Positions 10,031 through 21,611 are shown, counted from the first letter of the stretch. The stretch: DNA of 64,000 nucleotides from Trichobilharzia regenti (GCA_944472135.2 OX235262.1:165601509-165665508); one strand, 5' to 3'. Translations and numbers: made by a program. The notes: generated by a model not told the origin, from the letters alone.

Positions 10031-10984
10031 CCCTTAAGTAGTAACAATCCATTGTTCAAACAGTACTTAGAAACGAGGTCAGGATGAAATTCGAACCTGA
10101 GTTCATGCACAGCGTTCATAGTGGCTCTGTTTTAGCGACAAGTTCTGCAATCCAACGTACGCTATGCCTTGAAGGTCATTGGTGCGTTTGCACACCATAG
10201 TCACTATCTTTTAGGCTGCCCGTTTTATTATATACCACACCAGGTTTGTTCAAATAACTTTCCTATTCTGAATTTCAAAAGGCTGTTTAGTGAACAAAGA
10301 ATATTCTTTTCTAAAATTTTTTTTCATCATTTTCTACAGTTCTTATACATAAACATGATTTTTTTTTAACAGCCAAGGATTACTGTCAGATACTTCATTT
10401 TTTTCCTCAAAAAAGATGTTATAGTAAAATTCAGGAAAGTAATACCAGCAGAATTTTTAAACCTCCAAACAAAATAAAGTCAAAAGATTCTAAAAATATA
10501 ACAAATCTGATTTTTTTTTTTAAATGATACATGATTTATGATGTATTTTTGGCTTAAGATACAATATTTTAATGAAAGTCATTTTAGAAACATCAGTATT
10601 CTGAGTCATTATTCTCAGCAAGTGGAATATAATCACACTTAAGTACAATCAGTGTTCACATCTATTGGCGAAAAACACCTCCACGTAGTTTACAACATTT
10701 TATAATATTTTTGATCATGAGAAGTACAAACAAGTGAAAACAATGTAAGAGATACGCTTAAATACTATTTAACCATGTGAATGAACAAATGTAACAAAGC
10801 AGTTATAATTTCAGATCAATAAATTCAAATGAGAGAATCAGAATGGCTAAGTATTCGCGATTGAGGAAGCTAACGAATAGTTAACATCCAAGTCAAAAGT
10901 TTGAGCAACAGCTAATTAGAAAGTAAATAACAGAAAGAATAACTTATTATTATTCGATATCCAGGAGGTAGCTTGCAGTGAAGT
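10031..10984. other. AT-rich intronic sequence
   Basis: Mostly poly-T and poly-A rich DNA with no recognised gene. Positions 10085-10150 hold a GAAATTCGAACCTGAG stretch that may be a decayed tRNA-like B box of a SINE. Confidence 0.4.
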
Positions 10985-11090
10985 TAATTTAACTGAATGC
11001 CCATGGATCCAGATGACGAATATCGAATGGAACGAATATTATTTAGGATTCCACTGCTAGCCATCACGTTTCAAAATCAAAGGTATCGTC
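10985..11090 (+). mobile_element. SINE-B fragment, degenerate
   Basis: CCAGATGACGAATATCGAA, AACGAATATTA and GATTCCACTGCTAGCCATCA follow the order of the SINE-B hammerhead and 3' region. The ribozyme core is mutated (ATGACGA instead of CTGACGA) and stem II is not complementary. Confidence 0.5.
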
Positions 11091-11099
11091 AAACCGTCC

Positions 11100-11515
11100 A
11101 TAATAGGGGTCAAGAACAAAGGAGTACTGGACGCCTGCTTCGTCCTCGTGTGTGACTCCTCTGGAGTCCAAACTAGGACCTTCCAGTTACAGGGTGAGTT
11201 CATTGACCACTCAGACAATGGAACTCGATCCAATACCCATGAATTCCAGATTCTGCTAGTTCCCGGTAAATAGAGAAACTACCAGCTGATGTCATCAGTG
11301 AGTAACTGTTCTCCTATGCCATATATCGCGAATTGTTAAAAGTTGGAGTTCATGGGCAATTTAGTCGGATCCCATTGTCTGAATGTTCAGTGAGCTCATC
11401 TTGTAACCAAAGGTCCTGAGTCCGAATCTCGATGGGTGCGTGCTAATGAAGAGCCCCAGATAAAGTCGAAGCAACTGTCCAATAACCCTGATTTTCCAAG
11501 GTTTCTAACTGATAT
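11100..11515. mobile_element. SINE-A head-to-head pair, diverged
   Basis: The minus arm is at about 11100-11270 (GGAGTACTGGACGCC, CCAAACTAGGACCTTCCAG on the plus strand). The plus arm is at about 11345-11515 (GGATCCCATTGTCTGAATG, AAGGTCCTGAGTCCGAATC, CAACTGTCCAATAACCC). About 75 bp separate the arms. The arms are diverged, so this dimer is older than the one at 25030-25315. Confidence 0.62.
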
Positions 11516-11549
11516 TGTGGTGGTGTGATACATGCAATATGTGCCAACG

Positions 11550-11715
11550 GAATATTATTACTATTATTGTTTCCTTTGGTTCCTAGAGGAACATAGAGCT
11601 TCAGCCTCACGTCTCCATTGCATTCGGTTCTCTACCATCGTTTTCATCTGGCTGCAAGTTTGCCCACATGCTTTCATCTCTTCTTCACACGACCTCTTCC
11701 ATGCAAAAGGAATAT
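11550..11715 (-). mobile_element. RTE-clade retrotransposon, 3' tail only
   Basis: A plus-strand (ATT)n start, then TTCCTAGAGGAACATAGAGC and CACATGCTTTCATCTCTTCT, is the reverse complement of the RTE C terminus and 3' hairpin tail. The copy is cut off at about 11715. Confidence 0.8.
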
Positions 11716-12370
11716 TATTCTCACATATTCCACAGTTCAATTCGGCATTAGCAACAGAATACAATATATCTATTTGAACATTCCTATTTGGTGTTATAGA
11801 CAGAACACATTTCTCACGGTTATATACTGCATTAACAAAAGAATACTATGTATATTTGAACATTGTATTTCATGTCGTTCGATGTAAACCGAAATCACAC
11901 GCTCAGTGATGATTGGTTAAAGAATATAAACTGCACATTTATAAATAGCAGTTTGGTCACTTGAAAGCATACCTTGGCTTCCGTGTCTTGCTTCCTGTTG
12001 TTACAATATCAGCTTATGATCATACCTGTTTAACTGCTGGGATTTTAGAGGGGAAACTAAGTAGGATATTTCAATTCCCGTTGTGTAAGATTTGAGAATT
12101 CTGAGTAACACAAAACAAACATCCTCCAATTAGTGTCAGCATATTTAGTTATATTCTGTGATGAACAAAATTTCTTGATTTGTTCACCCACTACTGGTAG
12201 AAGCACGTTAAAACAAGTCGACACCCCAGTCTTATAAGTTGTTCATACCGACTAGGCAGTTTACTTATATCAATGCCTTCTCACAGGTGATTTCCTGTGA
12301 GTTTCATAACATCTGTTGCATACAGTATTTAATTACTGAAAACTATCTTTCATGTTATAGCACAGGAAGA
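11716..12370. other. Unassigned intronic sequence
   Basis: No gene or recognised repeat seen. A partial internal duplication of GAACATT.CTATTT-like sequence occurs at 11780 and 11860. Confidence 0.4.
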
Positions 12371-12511
12371 TACTTTTATTGAATTTGAGATTTTCCTGTC
12401 GATTGATTGGATCGAAGTGCTCGGTCTCAGGTTGTCATGTCGGCTTCTTGTGCGGATGCTTTGACGATATCTGGGCATTTAGTTAGTATTTAATTGGTGG
12501 ATGGTGACTAG

Positions 12512-12570
12512 CAGTGGAATCCAGGATGCGCATTTCGTCCTATTTGGGGAATCGTCAGCTAGATATACCT
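12512..12570 (-). ncRNA. Hammerhead ribozyme motif in SINE-B (minus)
   Basis: The minus strand reads CTGACGA, a TTCCCCAAATAGGAC stem II arm pair, GAAA, an ATGC/GCAT stem III and C17, then CTGGATTCC. All core bases are present, but the first base pair of stem II (10.1-11.1) is lost through G to T. Confidence 0.7.
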
Positions 12571-12777
12571 GCATTTATCAGTGAGTGATGACAGAGCAGT
12601 TCGGTCCAATCAGTCAACGGGAAAATCTCAAATTCAATAAAATTATTATGACCCGTTGCACAACAGGTGGCTCTCATGACTCAAGTGGTCTAGTGGATAA
12701 CTCTTTGGTATTTAAAACTATGGGTACTGGGTTCGAGCCTCGGTGGGAACATCATCACTCACTGAGAAATGCAGGTA

Positions 12778-12824
12778 CATCCAGCTGACGAGTCACAAAT
12801 AGGACGAAATGTGCATCCTGGATT
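12778..12824 (+). ncRNA. Hammerhead ribozyme in SINE-B (plus), core intact
   Basis: CTGACGA is at 12785-12791. Stem II starts GTC/GAC (12792-12794 with 12803-12805), with one A-G mismatch at its top. GAA is at 12806-12808, a short stem III spans 12809-12816, and cleavage-site C17 is 12817. Stem I pairs ATCCAG (12779-12784) with CTGGAT (12818-12823) perfectly. It is the best-preserved SINE-B ribozyme here. Self-cleavage of SINE transcripts is known for the Sm-alpha family; for this copy it is an inference. Confidence 0.8.
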
Positions 12825-12850
12825 CCACTGCTAGTCACCATCCACCAATT

Positions 12851-14721
12851 AAACAGGAAGATACTTCTCTAAATGAAGACTCTTAAAAAGGTAATTCTTA
12901 AAATACCTTTGTGCACGTCATTTGTCACAGGATATAATGTGGTCTAGAGCACCTAAGAACGAAGCTTTAAGAACTTTGCAGGTAACAAAATTGTGTTATA
13001 CTGGTAAAAGCGATTGAAATAAATCAGACCATTTTCTTAGGACAGATTCTCCATTAATAGTTAGCACTGTTTGAGGAGGGAAAATGTCAGCACAGTTTCC
13101 TTTGTAAACCAAACTTATTTAGATCATAATATAAAGTCTGCTTGGTACCATAAATGGTAATCAACAAAGTGAGCATAAATACGTCAAACCAGAACTACTT
13201 ATCGACTGAGATGAGTAGTTGCATGCCACCCACATCTACCAGTAGTAATTGCTGGCCAGATCGAGGTGATTTAAGTGGCGTATAGCCGTCTTGCTCATTT
13301 GAAGCCAATGTCATCAGTAGTGTACCACCTTCGACTCAACTCTCAGTTAATCATTAGTATATAGTTTGCTGCCTTTTTCGATTACCACCCACGATATTGA
13401 AGCAGACCACGTATTATGATCTGAATAATTTTGGTGTCCAAGATGATATTTCACCTCTAAATCTGTGTAAATTGCAAGTTCGAAATTTGATTTCAAGTCT
13501 TGCCATCCCCTTAAAGAAGCTAGTCTAAAATCAGGTAGTTTAAACTGATTCACCGATCTCAGCCTAGTCAAACCGGCTATAACGCTATTGAGCTTGACCC
13601 CAAACCAGAAAAACCACTGTTTGGTGCTTAGATTACTTCTGTCTGGCTTGCAAGCATTACTGGGTGATGAGATTGGCATAAAACTACTCTTTTCACACAA
13701 TTAGTAGTATACAGCTTTACGCATTTCCTTATAAAGTTAATACAGATAGATATAATAAAAATGTTTACTTTGATTACCGTTGTCCTGCGATTTTGTGGAC
13801 AGTTTTAAACATCGTTAAATGTTACTGCATCTGAATAAAATGTTCCATTTAGTTGAATTGACCGAGGTAATTGTCCACTAAAATAGGCATCTACTTTATC
13901 ACAAAGTAAAACATCTTCAAAGTGCATGAACGCTTGGGTGGAATGCTTCGTGGTCTGAGAAGCTGTTGAGCAGTACCGGTTAGTAATCACTATAGCTGCC
14001 CAGTCCCAGATGAAACCACATGAGACATAAATAATTACCTATTTCTTATTTCACAGGATAACAATCTATATTGAACTGATGAATCGAAAAGTCTCTGACT
14101 TTGAGACTCACGAAGCACAAGATCGAATTCTCAAGTCAATATGACCTTCTTCGAGAATTAAAATCCCAAGTACAAACTGGAAAAATTCAAGCATGAAACC
14201 GAAGTCTAGAATTTATTAACGATGGATATTCTCTATTATCACCACCCATTTCGATTACAATGAGTTAGATAATCAGGTTTTATAAAACACAACATAATCG
14301 AGCAAAGAATATTCTTTTCAATAAATTCCTCTTCTGGCTCTACAATTATATACCTGTTTATATACACAGAATATTCAAGGTTGGTAGTTAATAACAATAT
14401 TAGTGTTTTTTAAATAATATCGATTTGTAAATCAAGATCAATGCAATTACAGTTCACTAAAAATACTTAAATTATAATAGTAATAAAGATATAATAGCGA
14501 GTAGGATATCAACTAAAATTAGGAAATTTTCACGAAAATTGAGAATCATTCAAACCTAGATGGCCAAGGTAGGGACAATCACAGTTTCGATCTAATTTTA
14601 GTGTTTTTCCGGAAGTAATAGGAGCAGTAATTACTTTCTTCAACTTGCATCCTGAACAAATAATTATAAATGCACAATTTAGATTCAATATGAGAAGACA
14701 TAACTGAAAAGTATTATATAT
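12851..14721. other. Intronic sequence with two unrecognised minus-strand open frames
   Basis: Minus-strand frames without stops run 13347-13700 (117 codons; includes ADLEV-like YTDLEVKYHLGHQNYSDHN) and 13805-13990 (61 codons; includes ITNRYCSTASQTTKHSTQ). At 13020-13075 a minus-strand NGESVLRKWSDLFQSLL resembles the linker found between endonuclease and RT in LINEs. Together these suggest one old minus-strand retroelement, but I do not recognise the family. The two frames do not join in phase with the BCR/ABR-like exons. Confidence 0.4.
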
Positions 14722-17480
14722 ATTATTATTGTATCCTTTAGTTCCTAGAGGAACATAGGGCTTCAGCTGCGCACCTCCATTGCCTTCTGTTTTCTGCCAA
14801 CATTTTCAACCCAGTCCAGGTCTGTCCACATGCTTTCATCTCCTCTTCACATGATCTCCTACAAGTCACCCTCACTTTGACGACCAACTCACCGCTTCCC
14901 AACCGGGTTCCACTCGAGCAATGGCTTGGCTAGTGATGTCACTTGATGGTTTCCTCAGAGTATGGCCAATCCATCTCCATTTCTTCCTACCTATTTGTTG
15001 CATAATCAGTTCCTGCTGGATTGGTTCGCTCATTGCCAGAGATCCCTGTTGCTGACCTCTTCTGGCCGGCCATCTGATCTTGAGTGACGTATTGAGCGAA
15101 GACAACTGTTAATGAGGGTCTGTAGTTTGTTTGAGGTGCTCTTTATGACACGCAGTGCAAGTCTCTGATCCGTACAGTAAGTAGCACTGACTTCACACTG
15201 GAGTTGAAAATTCGGATCTTATTTTCATTTTTAGGCTGAGTGATGTTGACCTCCACACAGATTTGAGAGTAATGAAAGCTAGCTTGTCTTGCCTTCCCGA
15301 TTCTTTCTTTGATATCGTCGTCAGTTCTGTCTGTCTGTAGTTGAAACGAGGCTTGTTTGGTCGGTAGGTGAAGGAGATTGTTTCTTTCAGGTTCCTCCCA
15401 TTTATGCTGACTGTTGCCTGTTGTTGTTGTTGCTGTTGATGTTGGCTAGGAATCTTCACCACCTCCGTTTCATCTATGTTCACTTCAAGTCCTATCTTTG
15501 ATGCTTCTTCTGCCAGCTTGTTGCTTTTCACTTGAATATCTTCCAGTTTGTGGGAAATCAGACATATATCGTAAGCGAAGTCCAGATCCCTCGAGTCTTT
15601 TGTGTGGATTACTTGGAATGCACGCAGCATTGTCGTATAACTGTTGGATGAGATGTATAATTGTCGATGGCACCCCGTAGTAGCGAAGTAGTTGCCAAAT
15701 CACCTCTCGGTTGACGCTGTCGAAGGCCTTTTCAAAGTCAATGAAGTTTAGTGAGGTGGAGAGGTGACTGCCATTCCAAGCTTTGTTCAATGATGATCCG
15801 TAGAGAGGTGATTCGATCAATACATGATTTCTTTCTCCTGAATCCAGGGTGTTCCGGTCGAAGTTTTTCATCCAGGTTGGTTTGTTTGATTCTCTCCAGG
15901 GTGATGCGGTGATGGTCCTGCTACGTTTCCAGCTTTTAGAGTCTGGATTGCCTCCAGGACATCTGATTTCGTCGGGGAGTCGATGTTTACTGGTAGTTCT
16001 GCTTTCGTTGTTGGTATTGTTGGGAGCGTTGTAGGTGGCGGTCGATTTAGAAGTCTTTTGAAGTGTTCAGCTCAGTGTTTCCTTTGATCCACCTCTTTGG
16101 TGATTGACTTTCCATTGTCATCCTTGACTGGCTTAATCTGTGTCGAACTTTTCCCCGATAGGTTCCTAGTAGTTTGGTAGAGTGTGGCGAGGTCTCCTTT
16201 TCCTGCACTGCGGATTGTTCTGCTTCACTTTCCATGGCTTCATAATATTTTCTTTTTTCTTCCCTGGCACTCTTCTTCACTCTTTTGTTCAGTGTTTAGT
16301 AGCTTGCATTCAACTCCTGTTTTCGTTGCTTGTCGGTGCACTGGATAATCTTTTGTTTCACTGTCCTTCTCTCTTCTATTAGATTCCAAGTGTCCGCAGT
16401 GAGCCACTGTTTGTCCTGCCTCTTCTTTCTGCCCAGAACCTACATGAAGGTTTGAATCCACACCGTTCTCAAGTTGTGTCAGTGCTTTTCGACGCCGACC
16501 TTTTCGCTGGTGTTGATTTGTGTCTCGGCTTTGTCCCTTATGTTTGCAATGAAGATGTCCTTTGTAGCCTGGTCCTTCAGCTTTTGAGTGTTGAACTTGG
16601 CTTGTGGTCTATCTGAAGCTCCTGTTTCCCTGAAAGCTTTTAATTTGATTTGGAGTTTCCCTTGTACGAGATAGTGGTCTGAGCCAACGTCTGCTCCTCT
16701 TCTTACTTTTGTGTCCAGTAGGCTGCGCCTCCACTTCCTTGAGCAGCATTGAGATGAAGTCGATTTGGTTTTTGGTTTGCCCGTCTGGTGACACCCATGT
16801 AGCCTTGTGGATATCTTTGTGCTTGTATACACTGCCACCAATCACTAGTTCGTTGAAGGCGCAGAAGTCGGCGAAGAGTTCTCCATTTTCATTCATTTCT
16901 CCGAGAGCTTCTCTACCCATGATGAGTTCCCTTCCTGTGTTGTCTGGTCCCAGTTTGGCGTTCATGTCTCCCATTAGTATTTTAATGTCGCCAGCTGGAG
17001 TATTGTCCATTGTTGCCTGTAGAATTCTTCTATCTTTTCGAGGTCTGGGTTGTTTGTGGGTGCATAACATTGTATGATTGACACTTTCCTTCCTTTGGAG
17101 TTGAATCGGTCGGTGTGTCATTATCCTGGACGAGATCGCCTCCCATTGCATCAACGCCTTCGTTGCCGTTGGTGACATCATGATAGCCACGCCCTCGGTG
17201 TGCGTGTGGTTATCTTCTGGGTGACCGGAGTAAATCACTGACTCACCCGTTGACAATTTGGTGAGTCCACTCCCATTCCATCTGCTTTCAAATATTCTCA
17301 GCACTTGGATTCCGTATCTTTTCATCTCGTTTGCGATCTGGGCAGCTTTTCCAATCTCGTACATAGTGCGGACGTTCCATCTCCCCACACAGACTTTTTC
17401 TTTTGGTGATAAGAGGTTCATTGTGCTGTAGTTTCTGTAGCAATTTTGTTTACAGGGTGGGGTTGCTAGCCTCACGCCTG
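14722..17480 (-). mobile_element. RTE-clade retrotransposon, near full length with internal deletions
   Basis: From right to left on the minus strand it has an APE-type endonuclease (RWNVRTMYEIGKAAQI, GDMNAKLG, GSDHYLVQG), a linker, RT (FIDFEKAFDSVNREVIW) and the C-terminal KKWRWIGHTLRK block. It ends in the CCTCTAGGAACT hairpin and (AAT)n. Compared with the copy at 55512-58373 it lacks about 230 bp before the RT fingers (junction near 15900) and a piece holding the GVRQGC-LSP motif (junction near 15620). Its catalytic box reads FAYD, with Asp lost. It is dead. Confidence 0.88.
16609..17475 (-). pseudogene. RTE endonuclease domain (frameshifted)
   Basis: This open frame of 288 codons covers the AP-endonuclease-like domain. 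Near the N terminus is VGRWNVRTMYEIGKAAQIAN. The GDMNA metal/catalytic motif lies about two thirds of the way along, and the downstream SDH motif continues in another frame (16479-16841). A short frameshift around 17050-17090 spoils the segment corresponding to RFNSKGRKVTVIQCYAP in the intact copy. The function in living elements is to nick target DNA for target-primed reverse transcription. Confidence 0.8.
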
Positions 17481-19140
17481 AGAAAGGAATGGTTGCATTA
17501 AGATAAAGTTTAGAGAGAACCGACTAAAAATGAATTAGAAATTTCTGTGAACTAGAGTATTTGATGTATAGATGAGCTGATATAAGAGGGACGTAATTTA
17601 AGTAAACAGCTTTGTCCTTATTTCAGACAAAAGATAATGTTGTTTTGCCTACATTTATAAAGGCTAGATTGCCTGAGTTTTATAGTAATCACAAATAAAA
17701 GCTAACAAAACAATTAGTAGGATTGGTTTTAAGAATTTAGGCGAAGATAAGATGTATATGTGCAAGTCAAGTTCTCAGTTAATAGTTTGGAAAAATTTGG
17801 CCAATGGATGTATGATATTCATTATTGTACCGATGGAAACCGACTCGTTGTGATCTAGACGCAAAGAACCGATCCTTACGTCCCACTGTATTGCTGTCCA
17901 ATGCTTCTTTGAGAAACATATAGTGACAAAATGTCCAAAAGATTGGAAAAAGGCGATCGTTCTGGAACAGTTTCGAGGTTCCGTTGAACAATTATAACAT
18001 CAAAAACTGAAGACTACTTTAACACTGACGTAAGGGGGAGGCTATACAGTCCAGTTTAAATACAAGATGAACACTCAGAATCATGCAAAATATTCCCGAT
18101 AAGGCGGGATCAAAACTCTGCCCATAATAATCCTACACCAAAGCTTTCTGCAGAGAATCCAAGGTCAGAAATGACCTTCAGTGACTCAAACGAAACACAT
18201 CGTATGACAACATATTTTTGGTGATTGACAATTTCTATCTCTGTATTGTTTAAATACTTACTGTTGCTTGTTAATATATTTCTTATATGAATTGATAATT
18301 AGAATTCCGCCAAATACAAATTCCTAAATTCATCCCTCTCTGTGTTTTGGTTGAATTCCTTTAATTTGGTCATTGCGAAATACAAATACTACTATTACAA
18401 ATAATTACAACAATATTATCAGTGTGCATACAACCAAACAGAGAAGTATTACAATTAGAGATTAAACAGGGACAGAGACAAACAATAAGGATCAAGTCAA
18501 CATATGATATGCAAATGTCATAGCATTGATACACAGTCCAGGAGTAAAAGGGGATACTAATTACAAAGCTGTTTGAAACACCCAAATAAGCACAAAACTT
18601 GCGAATAGGTCGTTCATCAGAGATTTTCCAAACAATTTTTCTATTATAATTATTATGAAAGCTTTTGCGGTTCCCAATGCATGGGAAAACAAAATGATGT
18701 TTTTTTTTACTGAAATTTCACTATTTAATGCTGTTGACCATATCATAGTAATATTAGGCCAGAATTTACAAAATCGCAACCTGTATACTGTAACCCCGTA
18801 ATCATTGTTCTTTAGCATTGGGTCATTTCCAGTTTATCCCTTGGACGAAATGGTTAGGATAGCAAAACATGCGTACACTGTTGGATTTGATAAGTGTAAG
18901 AAATTATAAAGAGATCATGTGGTTACACGATGTAAATGTTTCTCATATTTCTGTTTATTCTTTTCAATTCACAGGGCAGTTGCGGTCATAATCAGGTCAA
19001 GTTCTGTCCTAATTCTTTATTGCTATTCACACAATTTAGGTTTCCTTATGTGAGATGTTCTTTGTGAGACTTGAAATTTTTCTGAGTAGCTTCAATATTA
19101 TCGAAATCAATTTTTTTGCCTGATTCCTTAGTGAGTAGAC
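17481..19140. other. Unassigned intronic sequence
   Basis: A 70-codon minus-strand open frame (17779-17991) looks like remnant coding sequence, but I cannot name it. No splice-bounded exon or known repeat otherwise. Confidence 0.4.
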
Positions 19141-19144
19141 CAAT

Positions 19145-20200
19145 GGTATACAAAGGTGAGCGATATTGAGGTTAAGTGTCAAGTGCTAGGTAAGGAGGCG
19201 AAATCAGTCGACGAGGCTGAGACGGTTAGGACATGTGTTACATATGCCAAGTCATCGCCTTCCTCGACAGGAAATATTAGCTGATATAGGGTCAGACTGG
19301 AAAAGAGTTAGTGGCGGTCAAACCAAAACATGGCCTCGTCAGTCAATGAAATCCACAACAGTTAGTTTAAGCTAGCCACGTAGGAAGGTGTAGACTTCCT
19401 GGTTGGGGTCTTCGGGACGGTAAAAACCAGAGGTTGGAAACAATTGGTGATATGACTCAAAATCGTTCTTAATGACTAGCGCAGATGAATCCACTCCTTG
19501 TGATTTATGGTTTCAAATGAAACTATATCGTTCTTTGTTATTACTATTCCTTTGTGATATGTATCCACATGACGTGTGTTTTGTTTTTGACAGTCTATTA
19601 TATTTTGCTATGTGTATATGGATCGATATTCCATTATAACTGTCAGTATGCTTTTGTCTGTCCACTAACTAAATAAACAATGTATGACCTTGTTATCACA
19701 TGACATTACAACCAATCATGTTAAGACTGGATATTTATTGTTTCATGTGTATTAACCATTTTCATATATACTCTTGCTTTATCATTCGTGTTCACATATA
19801 CTTTTTCGTACATCTAAGTACTCTTCCACTCACACACTTGTGTGACATTTATTTTCCTTGTCTGGGAAATACAAGTATCATCGTAAACCTAGTGGTTTTC
19901 TGAGATTCCCTCCTTACGCGTCAGGACTATTAACTACTCGACGAGTACATAGCACTTTGTCTCACACCTCTATTCACTGTTTCTTTTACATATTTCTTCT
20001 ACTTTCATCTCTTGCTTTGTGTGCTACATGGAGTGTGGCGTCTTGAACTGCTGCACATTCGTGCAAAGTCCTATGTTGAAAACAGACAGACAGACCAATG
20101 GCTGAGGATTTGTCGGGCTTTTCTCAGTGGTTGAATACGGGCTTTGCGGTGTTCATTTCTTTTGATTTGAAGGATATGCAAAAATAAATAACCATCGCAG
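19145..20200 (+). mobile_element. Second LINE type: C-terminal coding remnant and 3' UTR
   Basis: Translation around 19200-19440 across frames gives RMPSHRLPR, then WKRVSGGQTKTWPRQSMKS and LPGWG-like residues. This is the R-x-P-x-x-R-L-P-R / G-G-Q-x-x-T-W signature seen at the C terminus of other schistosome non-LTR elements, distinct from the RTE element here. About 750 bp of 3' UTR-like sequence follows, with a CTGAGGATTTGTCGGGCT block near 20105. Confidence 0.6.
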
Positions 20201-20454
20201 AACCTTAGGTTTTGCCGGTGGATAGTTAAAATCTAATGTGGTAATAAATTTTTAAATGGGGCTCACTTTATGCACTGAGAGTTTCGGTAAATTATAGATA
20301 AATATTACCAGACAATTATGATGTAGCTTCCTTTACTTCGGAGCAGGCTGATACTTGAATGTCTCGCATAAACGATATAGGTGACTATGGATTATGAATT
20401 CCATTCTAATAAATGTTGGGTGAAACAAGCTACTGTATAAAACGGGTAAAGTTA

Positions 20455-20610
20455 AGCTTTAAGCACCATTAACTACCAATCAGCAAATCACCTCGAAGGC
20501 ACCAATCACGTGAAGGAGGCATTTTTCTGTATGGAATACACGTATTTATGAAATAATGCATAAAAACTGTAGAAACATGTTACAGAGGACACATTACTTC
20601 CACATGAGAT
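20455..20610 (+). repeat. Unclassified repeat, uninterrupted copy
   Basis: AAGTTAAGCTTTAAGCACCA, GGAGGCATTTTTCTGTATGG and GCATAAAAACTGTAGAAACA match the reverse of 9430-9960 without its SINE, so this copy gives the empty-site form. Confidence 0.6.
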
Positions 20611-20671
20611 AAAAATAGCTCATAGTTTTAGGTTGGAGTATCAAGACAGTATAATTGCTGAATTGAATTTT

Positions 20672-20823
20672 TGATTTTCCCGTCGATTGATTGGACCGAA
20701 GTGTGTTCGAGCCTCAGTGGGAACATCATCACTCACTGAGAAAAGCAGGTACATCCAGTTGACGAGTCCCAAATAGGACGAAATGCGCATCCTGGATTCC
20801 ACTGCTAGCCACCATCCACCAAT
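20672..20823 (+). mobile_element. SINE-B copy, rearranged
   Basis: The unit starts with a piece of the SINE-B tail in reverse (GATTTTCCCGTCGATTGATT), joined directly to GTTCGAGCC (B box) and the hammerhead. Compared with 12375-12850 the middle of a head-to-head dimer has been deleted here, leaving its two outer ends. Confidence 0.7.
20752..20800 (+). ncRNA. Hammerhead ribozyme motif, C3 mutated
   Basis: Core reads TTGACGA, so C3 is U. Stem II (GTCCC/GGGAC-like), GAAA, stem III and the ATC cleavage triplet are intact. C3 pairs with G8 in the active fold; U-G could replace it weakly, so reduced activity is likely. Confidence 0.65.
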
Positions 20824-21065
20824 TGTATACAGTATAATTGCATTGTAGATAAAATTTATTTTGATAAAGTCTTATAATGTAATACAGTAATATTTCCTAA
20901 GCAATAAATTGTGCTCGAAACATCATCAGTAAATATTACTGTATAACACTGTGAAACTGTACCAAAATAAATGTTACCCACAAGAGAATCATACTCTACC
21001 ACAGTGCACAAGTCCTATTCTTATATCAACAGAGTAACTTAACCACATTCTATGCATGTAATTAT

Positions 21066-21215
21066 TTAGGTCTTCTAACACTAACACTAACCCAAATCTT
21101 TCCTGTACCTAACCCTAACGAGAAAATATCTGTAAGCTAACTGTAATCTAATTCGAACCAACCCTAATATCACCTTTATTAGGTTAACCCAACCCTAACT
21201 TGTCCTTGGCTTAAA
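21066..21215 (+). repeat. CTAACC/CCCTAA-like degenerate tract
   Basis: Repeated CTAACACTAAC, ACCTAACCCTAACG, AACCCAACCCTAAC units form an irregular C-rich tract. It resembles an interstitial telomere-like sequence, and a copy of the unclassified repeat follows at 21335-21415 as at 9430-10030. Confidence 0.5.
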
Positions 21216-21611
21216 CCGGAACTTAATCTTTCCCCAACCTAAGCTGAAGCTTCTCAAATATCCCATTTAATAACCTAACACTTCTATGAAGACGTTTAAT
21301 TGATGATGAGAATGTTATTTGCCAGGTTTCACTAACTTGCTCAATGAGCGTTTCAAGGTCATTGGTGCGGTCGCACTCCATTGGTAGTCAGTGGTGCCTA
21401 AAGTTTAACTTAGCCAAAAAGCCATCAAAGTTTGTGCCACGTTTTTAACTTATTCGAAGGACAACGTGATCTACAGATATTAGGAAGAATCCTTAACAAA
21501 CACAACTTGAGAATCAACTTGAGATCAGGCCACCAGAAAAATATTGGTTTTCAGTGGCTTTGTTACAAAGTAAACAATTACACTGGTAAGTTAAGTCAAA
21601 CAAATACTTAC

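Larger units (their letters stand above)
12375..12850. mobile_element. SINE-B head-to-head/tandem complex with two hammerheads
   Basis: The left unit (about 12375-12598) is on the minus strand: hammerhead, CACCATCCACCAATTAA, then a tail ending in CAAATTCAATAAA. The right side starts with an inverted copy of that tail (12598-12640, GGTCCAATCAGTCAACGGGA). A complete plus-strand unit follows: tRNA-like A box (AGTGGTCTAGTGGATAAC), B box (GGGTTCGAGCC), hammerhead and 3' part to 12850. This matches the known design of the schistosome Sm-alpha hammerhead SINE. Confidence 0.78.

Noticed and set aside
13020..13075. Exon with acceptor CTCCTCAAACAG and 21 codons ending before GTATAA
   Set aside because: It would need phase 2 entry, incompatible with the phase 0 exit of exon f, and it matches LINE linker sequence better.
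13347..13990. Further BCR/ABR-like exons in 13347-13990
   Set aside because: The peptide does not match C2 or RhoGAP sequence, and exons f and g already join in phase across this region.
8754..15105. A conserved 77-residue protein encoded twice (8754-8987 plus, 14872-15105 minus)
   Set aside because: This is the RTE C-terminal region, made identical by the converted block, not an independent gene.
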